Shown here: positions 17,740 to 26,961 of the stretch, in pieces | How the letters are laid out: every line of letters starts with the position of its first letter | Numbering within the stretch: position 1 is the stretch's first letter | Assembly: GCA_051647245.1 (NCBI GenBank) | Contig: JBOFDS010000009.1 | Span: 35,710 to 99,709, forward strand | Length of the DNA: 64,000 nucleotides | From: Brevinema_A sp051647245 | GTDB lineage: Bacteria > Spirochaetota > Brevinematia > Brevinematales > Brevinemataceae | Reading direction: 5' to 3' | Position numbers and translations under genes: made by a program | The notes under the pieces: generated by a model | Database searches by the model: none | What the model saw: only the letters and a program-made list of their open reading frames with translations | What the model was told of the DNA's origin: nothing

Positions 17740-19611
17740 TTATTTATCAACAACTTCCGCATCGATGACATCATCATCGTGGGATGATTGAGCTTGATCT
17801 TGAGCAGCAGCTTGTGGATTGTTTTGAGCAGCTAAATGTTGGTAGACTCTTGTAGATACTGGCTCAAGAGCTTTCATCGCATCTTCGATCACTTTATGGT
17901 CATCTTGTTCGAGTGCTTTCTTGAGTTCTTCGTTTTTCTCTTCAAGTTCTTTTTTATCTGCTTCAGCGATCTTATCACCGTCATCAGCAAGTAACTTCTC
18001 AATTCCGTAGTTGACAGAGCGAGCTTGGTTTTTCAATTCAATAGTTTCTCTGACTTTTTTGTCGGATTCCGCATTTGCATCGGCTTCAGATTGCATACGT
18101 TCGATATCTTCAGCACTGAGTGTTCCAGAAGCTTCGATAGTAACTTTTTGTTCTTTACCAGATCCAGAGTCTTTCGCAGAAACTTTGAGGATACCATTTG
18201 CATCAATATCAAAAGTCACTTCAATTTGAGGAATTCCTCTAGGAGCAGGTTGGATGCCTTCGAGGTTGAAATTCGCAAGGACCCTATTATCTTGAGCCAT
18301 TGGACGTTCACCTTGAAGTACTTGGATTGTTACGGCTGTTTGGTTATCCGCAGCTGTGGAGAAGACTTGAGATTTAGATGCTGGGATGGTTGTATTACGT
18401 GGGATCAAAACGGTATTCACGCCACCGAGTGTTTCGATACCGAGGGACAATGGAGTCACATCGAGAAGAAGAATGTCGTTCACTTCTTTATTGAGGACAC
18501 CACCTTGGATCGCAGCACCGAGGGAAACAACTTCATCAGGGTTTACACCTTTAGAAGGCTCTTTTCCGAAGAAGTTTTTCACAAGCTCAACAATCAATGG
18601 CATACGTGTTTGACCACCAACGAGGATGACTTCTTTGATATCGCCTTTGGAGACACCAGCATCTTTCAATACTTGCTCACAAGGTTTCAAGGATCTTTCG
18701 ACGATAGGACGAACGATCGCTTCAAATTCACCTCTTGTGAGGTTCATGTTTAAGTGTTTTGGTCCTGATGCATCAGCTGTGATGAATGGAAGATTGATCT
18801 GTGCATCTGGTTTGGAAGAAAGCTCAATTTTTGCTTTTTCAGCAGCTTCTTTCAAACGTTGCATTGCCATGGAGTCAGATCCGAGGTCAATACCTGATTC
18901 TTTTTTGTACGTTTCAATGATGTGTTTGATGAGGGCGTTATCAAGATCATCCCCACCAAGGTGTGTATCACCGTTAGTTGCTTTCACTTCGAAAACACCA
19001 TCTCCGATCTCGAGGATGGAAATATCAAATGTACCACCACCAAAGTCGTACACCGCAACAAGTTCTTCTTTATTGGAGTCGATACCATAAGCAAGCGCAG
19101 CAGCTGTTGGTTCGTTGATGATTCTTTCTACTTCCAAACCAGCGATCGCACCAGCATCTTTAGTAGCTTGACGTTGGGAGTCGTTGAAGTAAGCAGGAAC
19201 AGTGATCACAGCTTTTGTAACTTTTGAGCCGAGATAATCTTCAGCAGCTTCTTTAAGTTTTGTAAGTACCAAAGCTCCGATTTGTTCAGGAGTTTTGTCC
19301 CCATTTCTTGTATCAAAGACAACGTGCTGATTGTCGCCTTTTTTGATTTTATAAGGTGTGTGTTCTTGTCTCACCTCATCAAAACGATGCCCAATAAAAC
19401 GCTTTGCAGAATAAATTGTATTTTCAGGGTTTGTTACCATTTGGTTTTTTGCAGGTGCTCCAACCAAGGTGTCCCCTTTTTCTGTGAATGCTACAATAGA
19501 AGGCATTGTTCTTGCGCCTTCTTGGTTGGCAATCACAACAGGTTTTCCATTTTCAATAACGGATACAACAGAGTTTGTTGTTCCCAAATCGATTCCGATA
19601 ATTTTTGACAT
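17740..19611 (-). CDS. dnaK: Chaperone DnaK (Hsp70)
   Basis: A 623-aa Hsp70. N-terminal ATPase domain begins [18 protein letters not shown] and includes [46 protein letters not shown] and [11 protein letters not shown]. The linker and substrate-binding domain ([20 protein letters not shown]) follow, with an acidic C-terminal tail ([12 protein letters not shown]). Length is normal. AAAGGAG precedes the ATG. It is co-transcribed with grpE (33-bp gap). Confidence 0.98.
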   Translation of the reverse strand: MSKIIGIDLGTTNSVVSVIENGKPVVIANQEGARTMPSIVAFTEKGDTLVGAPAKNQMVTNPENTIYSAKRFIGHRFDEVRQEHTPYKIKKGDNQHVVFDTRNGDKTPEQIGALVLTKLKEAAEDYLGSKVTKAVITVPAYFNDSQRQATKDAGAIAGLEVERIINEPTAAALAYGIDSNKEELVAVYDFGGGTFDISILEIGDGVFEVKATNGDTHLGGDDLDNALIKHIIETYKKESGIDLGSDSMAMQRLKEAAEKAKIELSSKPDAQINLPFITADASGPKHLNMNLTRGEFEAIVRPIVERSLKPCEQVLKDAGVSKGDIKEVILVGGQTRMPLIVELVKNFFGKEPSKGVNPDEVVSLGAAIQGGVLNKEVNDILLLDVTPLSLGIETLGGVNTVLIPRNTTIPASKSQVFSTAADNQTAVTIQVLQGERPMAQDNRVLANFNLEGIQPAPRGIPQIEVTFDIDANGILKVSAKDSGSGKEQKVTIEASGTLSAEDIERMQSEADANAESDKKVRETIELKNQARSVNYGIEKLLADDGDKIAEADKKELEEKNEELKKALEQDDHKVIEDAMKALEPVSTRVYQHLAAQNNPQAAAQDQAQSSHDDDVIDAEVVDK

Positions 19612-19644
19612 AGCAGTCTCCTTTTATCAATATATTTTTGTTTT

Positions 19645-20199
19645 TTAGATTTTTTTAGCCACTTTCACTTTTGAAGTGCGGATGACTTGTCCGTTGAGCA
19701 TACGCCCTGTTTCGAAAATATCCACGACGGTCATGGAGTGCTCGACATCGTCTCTCTCTTCCATCATGAGAGCTTCAGAGATCTGAGGATCAAATTCATC
19801 ACCGACATTCACATCCATCTTTTCGAGTCCCGCATCAACAAGGACACTTTCGAATTGCATGAGAACCATCTTAACACCTTCTTTCAAAGATTCAAGATTG
19901 TCGGATTGCTCGGCAGCTTGGATACTTCTTTCGAGATTATCAGCCACAGGCAACATCTTTTCCAACATCCCTTTCAAAGCAACTTTTTGGAAGTTTTCTT
20001 TTTCGTGTTGGATGCGTTTACGATAGTTATCGGTTTCCGCGGAAAGTCTGAGGTAAGATTCTTTCAACTCCGCATTTTCTTTTTGGAGAAGAGCCATAGG
20101 ATCTAACGCTTCCGCTTGTTCCTCGACGATCTCTTCGGTTGTTTCTTCGGATGAAGTCGCTTCCAAATTCTCGTCCATTGGTTTTTGTTCTTGGGACAC
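19645..20199 (-). CDS. grpE: DnaK nucleotide exchange factor GrpE
   Basis: About 184 aa. Acidic N-terminus, then the long GrpE helix (LKESYLRLSAETDNYRKRI) and the C-terminal beta domain (LEKMDVNVGDEFDPQISEAL, IFETGRMLNGQVIRTSKVKV). GrpE releases ADP from DnaK. The start is taken as GTG at 20199 because AAGGAG lies six bases upstream. The longer frame up to 20259 would begin before the transcription start expected from the sigma-54 element at 20261-20278. No CIRCE repeat or hrcA gene is seen. Confidence 0.95.
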   Translation of the reverse strand: MSQEQKPMDENLEATSSEETTEEIVEEQAEALDPMALLQKENAELKESYLRLSAETDNYRKRIQHEKENFQKVALKGMLEKMLPVADNLERSIQAAEQSDNLESLKEGVKMVLMQFESVLVDAGLEKMDVNVGDEFDPQISEALMMEERDDVEHSMTVVDIFETGRMLNGQVIRTSKVKVAKKI

Positions 20200-20260
20200 T
20201 TCGTTCTCCTTGTTTTTATTTTTTATTTTAAAATTTTTGTTATCGTTGATGAAAAACATA

Positions 20261-20278
20261 TAGCAAAATTCGTGCCAA
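20261..20278 (-). promoter_or_regulatory. Sigma-54 (-24/-12) promoter of grpE-dnaK
   Basis: Minus strand reads TTGGCACGAATTTTGCTA (20278 down to 20261), which fits the consensus TGGCAC-N5-TTGC exactly. The -12 GC falls at 20264-20263, so transcription should start near 20251, about 52 bases before the GTG of grpE. An rpoN gene is present at 3303-4523. No comparable sigma-70 hexamers were seen for this operon. Confidence 0.82.
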
Positions 20279-20348
20279 TTGAAAAATATTTTTCAAAAAA
20301 AATTATCTCTTCTATAATTTACAAAAAATATACAAGAATCTCAAAAAA

Positions 20349-20369
20349 ATCCGATACTTAATATAGGAT
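20349..20369. promoter_or_regulatory. Inverted repeat, possible activator site
   Basis: Imperfect palindrome ATCCGATA, CTTAA, TATAGGAT. It is centred ~108 bp upstream of the expected grpE transcription start, the usual distance for an enhancer-binding protein. It also lies just before the HEAT-repeat gene at 20397, so it could equally be part of that gene's promoter region. Confidence 0.35.
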
Positions 20370-20396
20370 CTTACTTTATGAAGATTGGGAGATAAC

Positions 20397-21440
20397 ATGA
20401 AAAAACTTGTTTTATTTGTATTTTTGGTGGGTTTCAGCCCTATTTTTGGACAAACAACCACATCCAATTCTACTCCTAGTGAACTTGAAGAAAAAAGACT
20501 TGCAGAGTGGCGTAACATCATGGAATATGGTGTTTCCAGTCAACGTTTGAACATTGTCAAAAAAATCAGACACGATAAACTTTCCAATAACCTACCTATT
20601 ATTCAAGATAACTTCACAAACGAAAATAACAGAGCCGTGAAAGAAGAAATGCTCTTCACTTTCATGGATCTTAAAATGACAGATAGTGGCTTTTGGAATA
20701 CGCTTTTTGCGAATGAAAAAGATATCGTCGTCCTTCAGAGAGCAGCTTATGCTGTGGAGACATTGGAAATTCCTGTAGCAGGAGCTGTCTATAATGCGCT
20801 TATTCAACATACAAATTCAGCTGATGCGATGCGTTTTAATGGATCGGCAGTCCGAGCTCTTGGGCAATTAAAACATATGGAATCTATCCCTGTAATCACG
20901 GAATTTGCAACGAATAGAACGAATAATAACGATCTTCGTGGGGCTGCTGTTGTGGCCTTAGGGATGTATGAAAATCCTCAATTGATCCCTACCTTGCAGA
21001 ACTTCCTTACGAATACGATTGAGCCTCGTTTGATTAGAAGATACGCTGCGATGGCTATCGGCAGAACCAAAGATCCTTCCGCAATCGAAATCCTCAAACC
21101 TATCATCCTCGCCGAAGACGAAGAACAAAGCCTTCGCTTGAACGCTATTGAGGGGATTGGATACCTGCCAACTCCTGAAACCATCGAAATCGTCGAGCTT
21201 ATGACAAAAAGCGATAACACAGCAATGCGTACCGAAGCTGTTAAAAGTCTTGGCCGTATGAAATCAACGGGTTCTCAAAAACTCCTTGAATTTAAGGCAT
21301 TTGAAGATCCTGAAGCTGTTGTCCGAAGAGAAGCAAAAAATGCCCTCCAAGCAATGGGGCTCGACGTAGAGGAAGTAGAAAAAATGAGAAAAGATCCGAA
21401 TTACGTCCCAAAACCTAAAACAGAATCTACAAACCAATAA
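20397..21440 (+). CDS. Exported HEAT-repeat protein
   Basis: About 347 aa. Signal peptide MKKLVLFVFLVGFSPIFG, then HEAT/PBS-lyase-type repeats across ~60-330 (for example SAVRALGQLKHMESIPVI, AAMAIGRTKDPSAIEIL, EAVKSLGRMKSTGSQKLL). These build an alpha-solenoid for protein binding, probably in the periplasm. The ATG at 20397 has GGGAG upstream; an in-frame TTG twelve bases earlier is less likely. Client unknown. Confidence 0.75.
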   Translation: MKKLVLFVFLVGFSPIFGQTTTSNSTPSELEEKRLAEWRNIMEYGVSSQRLNIVKKIRHDKLSNNLPIIQDNFTNENNRAVKEEMLFTFMDLKMTDSGFWNTLFANEKDIVVLQRAAYAVETLEIPVAGAVYNALIQHTNSADAMRFNGSAVRALGQLKHMESIPVITEFATNRTNNNDLRGAAVVALGMYENPQLIPTLQNFLTNTIEPRLIRRYAAMAIGRTKDPSAIEILKPIILAEDEEQSLRLNAIEGIGYLPTPETIEIVELMTKSDNTAMRTEAVKSLGRMKSTGSQKLLEFKAFEDPEAVVRREAKNALQAMGLDVEEVEKMRKDPNYVPKPKTESTNQ

Positions 21441-21459
21441 ATCAACATTATAAAGAAGA

Positions 21460-21486
21460 AACCCCCTCTAGTTTGAGGGGGTTTTT
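21460..21486. terminator. Bidirectional terminator overlapping methyltransferase end
   Basis: AACCCCCTC, loop TAGTTT, GAGGGGGTT followed by T. On the minus strand the loop contains the TAG stop of the methyltransferase, so the terminator stem also encodes its last residues. Confidence 0.9.
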
Positions 21487-22883
21487 AGTTGGTAGAATTG
21501 ATTTGTTAAGGGGTCGCTATTGTCATTATCGACAGAAAAAGGAAAAGAATCCTTTGTCTTGAGCGAAGTCATTACAAAATTGCCTCCACCTTGCCATTGA
21601 TAATGCTCACTTGCACCGCCTTCTTCGCCTTTTAAGACATTTTGCAGACGAGGTAAGGTAACAGTATCTATGTAGTCCATCTGCTCTATCCCTATCCACG
21701 AACGACCGGCTTTATGCGCAACGGCTGCTGTCGTGCCCGAACCTAGAAAGAAATCCATCACTCTGTCGCCTTTTTGGGAGGCAATATCAATGATCCTTGC
21801 GATGAGGAGCTCTGGTTTTGGGTAGTCGAAGACAGATTCTCCAAACATAGCTTTGATGTGTTTTGTACCTTTGGTGGTCTGGAAATCTTTTTCTTGCCAC
21901 ACCGTCCGAACAAGTCTTGTTTTTTTGCGGTATTTTTCAAAAATCAAGAAGGAATCTTTTGACGCCCTCGCAACGATATTGGAGTGTAAGGTATTCTTGC
22001 CTATATTCTGTTGAGCCTTATCCTTGCCCCATCTCCAAACCGTCTGCACACCTTGAGACAATCGAGGATAAACTTCGACCCATCCTTTTTTGGGAGTGAG
22101 TGAAAGTTGGTAGAGTCCGTCTTTGTCCGCAGACTGAGGATCTATATAAAAAGGATAGCAGAGATTTGGCCTATTCCCCTGATGAAAACGGATGTTTCCA
22201 TTGCGAAGATTACGAAGCTCAAACCCGCCAATTTCATCCTGCAAAGGAAATTCCTTATCCAGCTCAAGAGGATAAAGCTCCGCCTGAGGCGTTTTCCCGT
22301 AGACGAGGAGATACTCATGCGTCCTCGCCATAGACCGATAATCACGCCCACCAGGATTCATCACCACAGCAATACTTCCAAGAAAACAATCCTCCCCAAA
22401 AATCTCATCACAGACGATTTTGAGGTAAGCCTGCTCATTCTCATCACATTGAATAAAAATAACACCATCATCTTGAAGGAAGTCTTTGGCGACTTCGACA
22501 CGATTTTTCATGAAGAGAAGCCACGTCGCACGGGATAATTTATCCTTATAAACAAAGGTATTACCAGTATTATACGGAGGATCAATATAAATTAATTTTA
22601 CAGAATTACGAAAAATTGGCAAAATCGAATGCAAGACAATCAAATTATTCCCTTTAAAAAGGAAATTATCCGAAAAAGCTAATTGTTTGAGCGTAGATTT
22701 TTTGGTAGAAGAGACATGACGCCAGTCTGAAAATATTTTTGGGGAGAAGAGCATTTCTTGTGCAGATTGAAGATCAATCGTGCAGGTATCAGCCTTTGCA
22801 GAAGAATTGTCCTCAAAAAACACTTTTTGTTTATCAGGAAAATCCAAAACAACAGACTGATCCAATTTTAATAATGAAATCAT
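21468..22883 (-). CDS. Type III-like adenine DNA methyltransferase (Mod)
   Basis: About 471 aa. Catalytic motif IV DPPYNTG (~residue 97) comes before the SAM-binding motif DFFLGSGTTAAVA (~residue 377), the beta-class order found in type III Mod enzymes. It would methylate the N6 of adenine at a short site; the site cannot be read from sequence. It is shorter than most Mod subunits (550-650) and no Res endonuclease gene lies beside it, so it is probably an orphan methyltransferase. The ATG at 22883 has only a weak ribosome site; TTG at 22886 is possible. Confidence 0.85.
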   Translation of the reverse strand: MISLLKLDQSVVLDFPDKQKVFFEDNSSAKADTCTIDLQSAQEMLFSPKIFSDWRHVSSTKKSTLKQLAFSDNFLFKGNNLIVLHSILPIFRNSVKLIYIDPPYNTGNTFVYKDKLSRATWLLFMKNRVEVAKDFLQDDGVIFIQCDENEQAYLKIVCDEIFGEDCFLGSIAVVMNPGGRDYRSMARTHEYLLVYGKTPQAELYPLELDKEFPLQDEIGGFELRNLRNGNIRFHQGNRPNLCYPFYIDPQSADKDGLYQLSLTPKKGWVEVYPRLSQGVQTVWRWGKDKAQQNIGKNTLHSNIVARASKDSFLIFEKYRKKTRLVRTVWQEKDFQTTKGTKHIKAMFGESVFDYPKPELLIARIIDIASQKGDRVMDFFLGSGTTAAVAHKAGRSWIGIEQMDYIDTVTLPRLQNVLKGEEGGASEHYQWQGGGNFVMTSLKTKDSFPFSVDNDNSDPLTNQFYQLKTPSN

Positions 22884-22944
22884 CAAATCTTGTCCATGAT
22901 TTTTTTATCTTTTATTATATAGAGTATTTAAAAATTTGGCAAAT

Positions 22945-22973
22945 AAAAAAGCACCTAAAACAGGTGCTTTTTT
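22945..22973 (-). terminator. Terminator of HD-GYP-like gene
   Basis: AAAAAGCACCT, loop AAAAC, AGGTGCTTTTT; symmetric, lying between the end of the HD-GYP-like gene and the start of the methyltransferase. Confidence 0.88.
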
Positions 22974-22995
22974 GAAATATATACGATTATAATAA

Positions 22996-24282
22996 CTATG
23001 ACTTTATACCAACTGAGCGTTGAATATTGTCAAACATCTCATCGAATTCATTGTCTTTCTTTTTCTTAGGGCTTAACGATGCATTAAGATCTATAATGTC
23101 ATACACAGCTTTCGGGAACAGAGCGTCTAGTTCTTTTAATTGTTTGTAAGCATAAACACCCTTGATATTGATATGCTTAAACTCTTTATCAGAAAGGTAA
23201 TAAAATTTTGAGCCAGCTTGCACCTGACCACTCTTATTCAACAGCACCATCACATCAGGCTTTAGAGGATCTGATAAAAAAGTATCTGTAACCATCGCCA
23301 CTTCACCTGTATCAAGCAATACAATAGAAGTAATTGGGTAAATCCCAACATAGGCAAGAAAAGCTTTTAAGTAAATATTAGTATGCTTTTTAAAAAGAGG
23401 AATAGTAGTCGTAAGGAAATCTTTCAAGACCTCTACAAGTTCCTTAGCTTCTCTATATGTTCGAGATCGTAGCTGTGCTGTGAAGGAATCTGCCAAGGAA
23501 ACAACTATACTGGTATCATGGATCTTATCACCAGAAATAGCATATGGATAACCGCTCCCGTCAATACGTTCATGATGCTCCAAAGCACTGTAAGCAAAAG
23601 AAGTTGGTACTTTCAAAGCACTACTCAAAAACTTAAAACCAAGAACAGGATGCGTTCGAACTTGCTTTATCATGGCATCATCATATTCACCTTGATGAAA
23701 CTTGATATGATCGGGCAATAAAATCATTCCTATATCAAACAACACCGCTCCCAGTGCTAAATGCATCAATTCATGCTGAGAAATATCAGGGCGATAATTA
23801 GTATACACACCTATCGTAATCAACATCACATCCAATGAGTGTGCGTAAAAATAATCTCTTTCATTTATTGAAGTGTGCCGAATCACCTGAAGGTAGACTT
23901 GTGATTGACGGTATTGATTGGTTTTTCCGATATGCTTAATCCAATGAGCAATCATTGTTTGTAAGGCTTCGAGCTTGATATTTTTAGGGTCAGAAAATTG
24001 CGTTTTGAGAATTTTAATAGAATCGTAGTATAATTGAATATATTCACGAACCTGATAAGTTATAGGGACGACAAAGAGATGTGGATATTTCTTAGGATCG
24101 GAGATGACTTCTCCTTGTGTTATGATCGTTTCGATATGGTGTTCAAGACATTCTTCAATAAAACCATGAAACACAGGATAATCTTGTGGAAGTACAATTT
24201 TTTGACTACGAGAATCTAACAAAGGTGCGGAGAAGGCCATTCCTACTTTTAGGAATCGCACGGGAATTTCAGTAAATGACAA
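22996..24282 (-). CDS. HD-GYP-like protein with altered HD motif
   Basis: A 428-aa protein. The N-terminal ~130 residues are a DUF3391-like region (VRFLKVGM) and the HD-GYP domain covers ~140-310. The GYP signature is intact (EHHERIDGSGYP, 235-246), as are H148 and H211. The central HD pair reads FD (residues 182-183, GAVLFDIGM where HDIGK is expected), so one metal ligand is lost. Active members hydrolyse cyclic-di-GMP; this one may be weak, altered or a receptor. Start is TTG at 24282 with GAGGAGG upstream. Confidence 0.78.
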   Translation of the reverse strand: MSFTEIPVRFLKVGMAFSAPLLDSRSQKIVLPQDYPVFHGFIEECLEHHIETIITQGEVISDPKKYPHLFVVPITYQVREYIQLYYDSIKILKTQFSDPKNIKLEALQTMIAHWIKHIGKTNQYRQSQVYLQVIRHTSINERDYFYAHSLDVMLITIGVYTNYRPDISQHELMHLALGAVLFDIGMILLPDHIKFHQGEYDDAMIKQVRTHPVLGFKFLSSALKVPTSFAYSALEHHERIDGSGYPYAISGDKIHDTSIVVSLADSFTAQLRSRTYREAKELVEVLKDFLTTTIPLFKKHTNIYLKAFLAYVGIYPITSIVLLDTGEVAMVTDTFLSDPLKPDVMVLLNKSGQVQAGSKFYYLSDKEFKHINIKGVYAYKQLKELDALFPKAVYDIIDLNASLSPKKKKDNEFDEMFDNIQRSVGIKS

Positions 24283-24477
24283 ACGCCGTCCTCCTCAAGA
24301 TTAATAAATATAACCTTATTTAACTTATAATGAATATAATTATCGGAAATAATAAATAAAATTATTATAGCATAATATTAGTAAAATTGCAATTATTTCT
24401 ATTTTTATTTTAGCATTTGATACTTTGAAAGTCAATTTAAGGAAATTGCGAGAAACTATTTTAAAACTTAAAAAATA

Positions 24478-24506
24478 TTGACAAATCCTTATCGAAAATG
24501 TATAAT
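24478..24506 (+). promoter_or_regulatory. Sigma-70 promoter of pst operon
   Basis: TTGACA (24478-24483), 17 bases, TATAAT (24501-24506). The rest of the ~300-bp divergent gap (24283-24588) is very AT-rich; I see no clear Pho box in it. Confidence 0.85.
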
Positions 24507-24588
24507 ACATTATCTTGTTTTTTGAGCACAGATCGAATTAAAATATGAATTATAAAGGTTTGTATCCTTTATAATAAGGGGAGCGGTG

Positions 24589-25692
24589 ATGCGTTATTCG
24601 TTAAGATATATGACTATCCTATCTTTTCTTCTATTTAGCACCTATTGCGGCACCCAGCCCTCAAAGCTTAGTATAGTTGGTAGCGGGTCATCTTTTAGTT
24701 ACCCGATGTCTAGTAAACTCATTAAATATTTTAATAAAATCTATCAAAAAAACATTTCTTTTACTCCTAATAACTCCTATCAAGGCATTCAAGACCTCAT
24801 CGACGGAAAAGTGGATTTCGCTGTATCTGATGTTTATCTCTCTGATGAACAAATGCAGCAACACCCTGACTTTGTGCACATTCCTATTTCTGTAGCTGGG
24901 GTTAATTTTGCTTATAATATTCCTCAAGATGGATTTTCTCTTTATGACGATCCTGTTTATCTCACGCCTGAAATTATTTCAGATATTTATCTTGGTCGTA
25001 TCAAAAATTGGAATGATCCTCGCATTGTTAATTTGAACAAACAAGTTAGTGAGGTGCCCAACCGCGTCTTCCCAAACCTTCCAATTACAGTAGTCAAAAG
25101 AAAAGGTAATAGCAGTGATACCTATTTATTGACAAGATTTTTAAGCAAATCTGTTCCTTCTTGGGCTGGACAAATTGGCACAGTGAGTGATTTTCAAAAT
25201 ATTAGAGGCAGAGAGGAAGAATCGGCTCTTGATGTTATCAAGATAGTTCTTGAGACTCCAGGTGCTTTTGCCTACTCTACAATGGTCTACGCTGTTCAAA
25301 ATAACATCCCTCTTATTAGAGTGCGAAATTATTTTGGCACCTATGTTCGTGGCTGTAATTTTCGCTCTACAGAAGCTATGACTGCCGTTAATATCCCAGA
25401 AGATAATCGCGTTGATCTTACGTTTCCTACAGAGGGTAAGGAATCCGCTGTTGCAGCAGGAATTAATTATATTATCGTAAGAAAAGATCTGTCAAATAGC
25501 AAAAGTAAAGCCGAAGCTCAAGAGCTTGTAACTTTCATTAATTGGCTCCTCACTGCTGAGTCACAGAAACAGCTTGAATCTATTATGTTTGCGTACTTAA
25601 CGCCGAGTTATAGAAACTCTGCGATGAAAGCTCTGTCATCACTCACCTATAAAGGCGAGCCGATAAAACCTTTAATTTTAAAGAAGAAGTAA
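24589..25692 (+). CDS. PstS-like substrate-binding lipoprotein, divergent paralogue
   Basis: About 367 aa with a lipobox (LLFSTYC) near residue 20. The PstS fold is recognisable (YQGIQDLIDGKVDFAVSD, IYLGRIKNWNDPRI, PGAFAYSTMVYAVQNN). The phosphate-site loops differ: GSGSSFSYP replaces GAGATFPAP, and KRKGNSSDTY replaces RSDSSGTTY. It is therefore a diverged phosphate-binding or related oxyanion protein. The ATG at 24589 is five bases after AAGGGGAG. It lies directly upstream of the standard pstS. Confidence 0.85.
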   Translation: MRYSLRYMTILSFLLFSTYCGTQPSKLSIVGSGSSFSYPMSSKLIKYFNKIYQKNISFTPNNSYQGIQDLIDGKVDFAVSDVYLSDEQMQQHPDFVHIPISVAGVNFAYNIPQDGFSLYDDPVYLTPEIISDIYLGRIKNWNDPRIVNLNKQVSEVPNRVFPNLPITVVKRKGNSSDTYLLTRFLSKSVPSWAGQIGTVSDFQNIRGREEESALDVIKIVLETPGAFAYSTMVYAVQNNIPLIRVRNYFGTYVRGCNFRSTEAMTAVNIPEDNRVDLTFPTEGKESAVAAGINYIIVRKDLSNSKSKAEAQELVTFINWLLTAESQKQLESIMFAYLTPSYRNSAMKALSSLTYKGEPIKPLILKKK

Positions 25693-25743
25693 TAATTTTC
25701 CCCTCGACATCTGAGGAAAAAGTATATTTTTAGGAGTGCTTTT

Positions 25744-26862
25744 ATGAAAGCTAAAGCCTTAAATTTCATGATGTTCAGTGCTTTGTTATTGGTTGCTGCT
25801 TGTGGTAGTAATAATCAACAAGGAAATATTGAAGGAGCTGGGGCAACATTCCCTGCACCTCTTTATTTAAAATTATTCGCTGACTATGCTCAAGAAACCA
25901 AATCTTTGGTAAGTTACCAAGCAATCGGTTCTGGTGCTGGTATCCAAGATATCGTAAAAGGTATCGTTGACTTTGGTGCAAGTGATGCTCCTCTTAGTGA
26001 TGAGGAAATTGCTGAATACAAAGCTCAAAATATTGAACTCCTTCACATTCCAGGAGCTCTTGCTGCCGTGAACTTTACTTATAATATCCCTGGATTTGGT
26101 ATTAACGAGGCTGCTATTAATTTAGATGCTGAAGTTATTTACGGTATGTACACAGGTGATATCATGATGTGGAATGACAAACGTATCCAAAATCTCAACC
26201 CTGGTGTTGAGCTTCCTGCGATCGAAGTAATTCCTGTCTATCGTTCAGACAGTAGTGGTACAACATACACTGTTACAGACTTCTTGAATAAAGCAAGTAA
26301 AGGTTGGGCTGAGACATTCGGACTCGGTAAAACTATTACTTGGATTGCTGGAGTTGGTCAAAAAGGAAACTCTGCAATGATGAACTTTGTTAAAGAAAAT
26401 GTTGGTAGTATTGCGTATGTTGACGTTGTTTACACAGCTCAAAATAACTTCCCAGTTGCAAAAATGAAAAACAAAGCTGGTAACTTCATCGCTGGTGATG
26501 TTTCAACAACTGCAACAGTTGTTGAAAATCTTAAAATCCCTGCTGATGCAAGACTTTCTATCACATATGCCGACGGTGCCACAGCTCCTTCTATGGCTGC
26601 ATTTTCTTACCTCTTAGTTAGAAAAGAACAAAACTACAATAACAGAAGTTTAGCAAAAGCTCAAGAGTTAGTAAAATTACTTCTCTGGATGAATAAAGCT
26701 GAAAATCAAGCAAAGCATGCTGAAGTATTCTTCACACCATTGCCTGCTCAAGTTACAGCGCTCCAAGTAGATATGATTAACCAAATCACTTACAATGGAA
26801 CACCTGTCATTAACACAATCACTGGTGCAACTCCTGTAACTACAGAAGTTGTTGCTGAGTAA
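25744..26862 (+). CDS. pstS: Phosphate-binding lipoprotein PstS
   Basis: A 372-aa protein with lipobox LLVAAC (Cys ~20). All expected ligand motifs are present: GAGATFPAPLY, SGAGIQDIVKG, VDFGASDAPLS, RSDSSGTTYTVT and NVGSIAYVDVVY. It binds inorganic phosphate outside the inner membrane and passes it to PstCA. AGGAG precedes the ATG. A 15-bp perfect hairpin follows the stop. Confidence 0.95.
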   Translation: MKAKALNFMMFSALLLVAACGSNNQQGNIEGAGATFPAPLYLKLFADYAQETKSLVSYQAIGSGAGIQDIVKGIVDFGASDAPLSDEEIAEYKAQNIELLHIPGALAAVNFTYNIPGFGINEAAINLDAEVIYGMYTGDIMMWNDKRIQNLNPGVELPAIEVIPVYRSDSSGTTYTVTDFLNKASKGWAETFGLGKTITWIAGVGQKGNSAMMNFVKENVGSIAYVDVVYTAQNNFPVAKMKNKAGNFIAGDVSTTATVVENLKIPADARLSITYADGATAPSMAAFSYLLVRKEQNYNNRSLAKAQELVKLLLWMNKAENQAKHAEVFFTPLPAQVTALQVDMINQITYNGTPVINTITGATPVTTEVVAE

Positions 26863-26874
26863 GATCTTATAATC

Positions 26875-26910
26875 AAACCATATACTAGAGTTTTATCTAG
26901 TATATGGTTT
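26875..26910 (+). terminator. Strong hairpin between pstS and pstC
   Basis: Perfect 15-bp stem (AAACCATATACTAGA and its complement, loop GTTTTA) with only a mixed T-rich tail. It probably causes partial termination and 3' protection, giving more binding protein than permease. Confidence 0.8.
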
Positions 26911-26961
26911 ATTTTCTCTTTATTAAATTAATACAAAGTCAAACTTTTTAGAGACGGAATT

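Noticed and set aside
20260..20396. CIRCE element for HrcA upstream of grpE
   Set aside because: No TTAGCACTC-N9-GAGTGCTAA pattern or near match is present.
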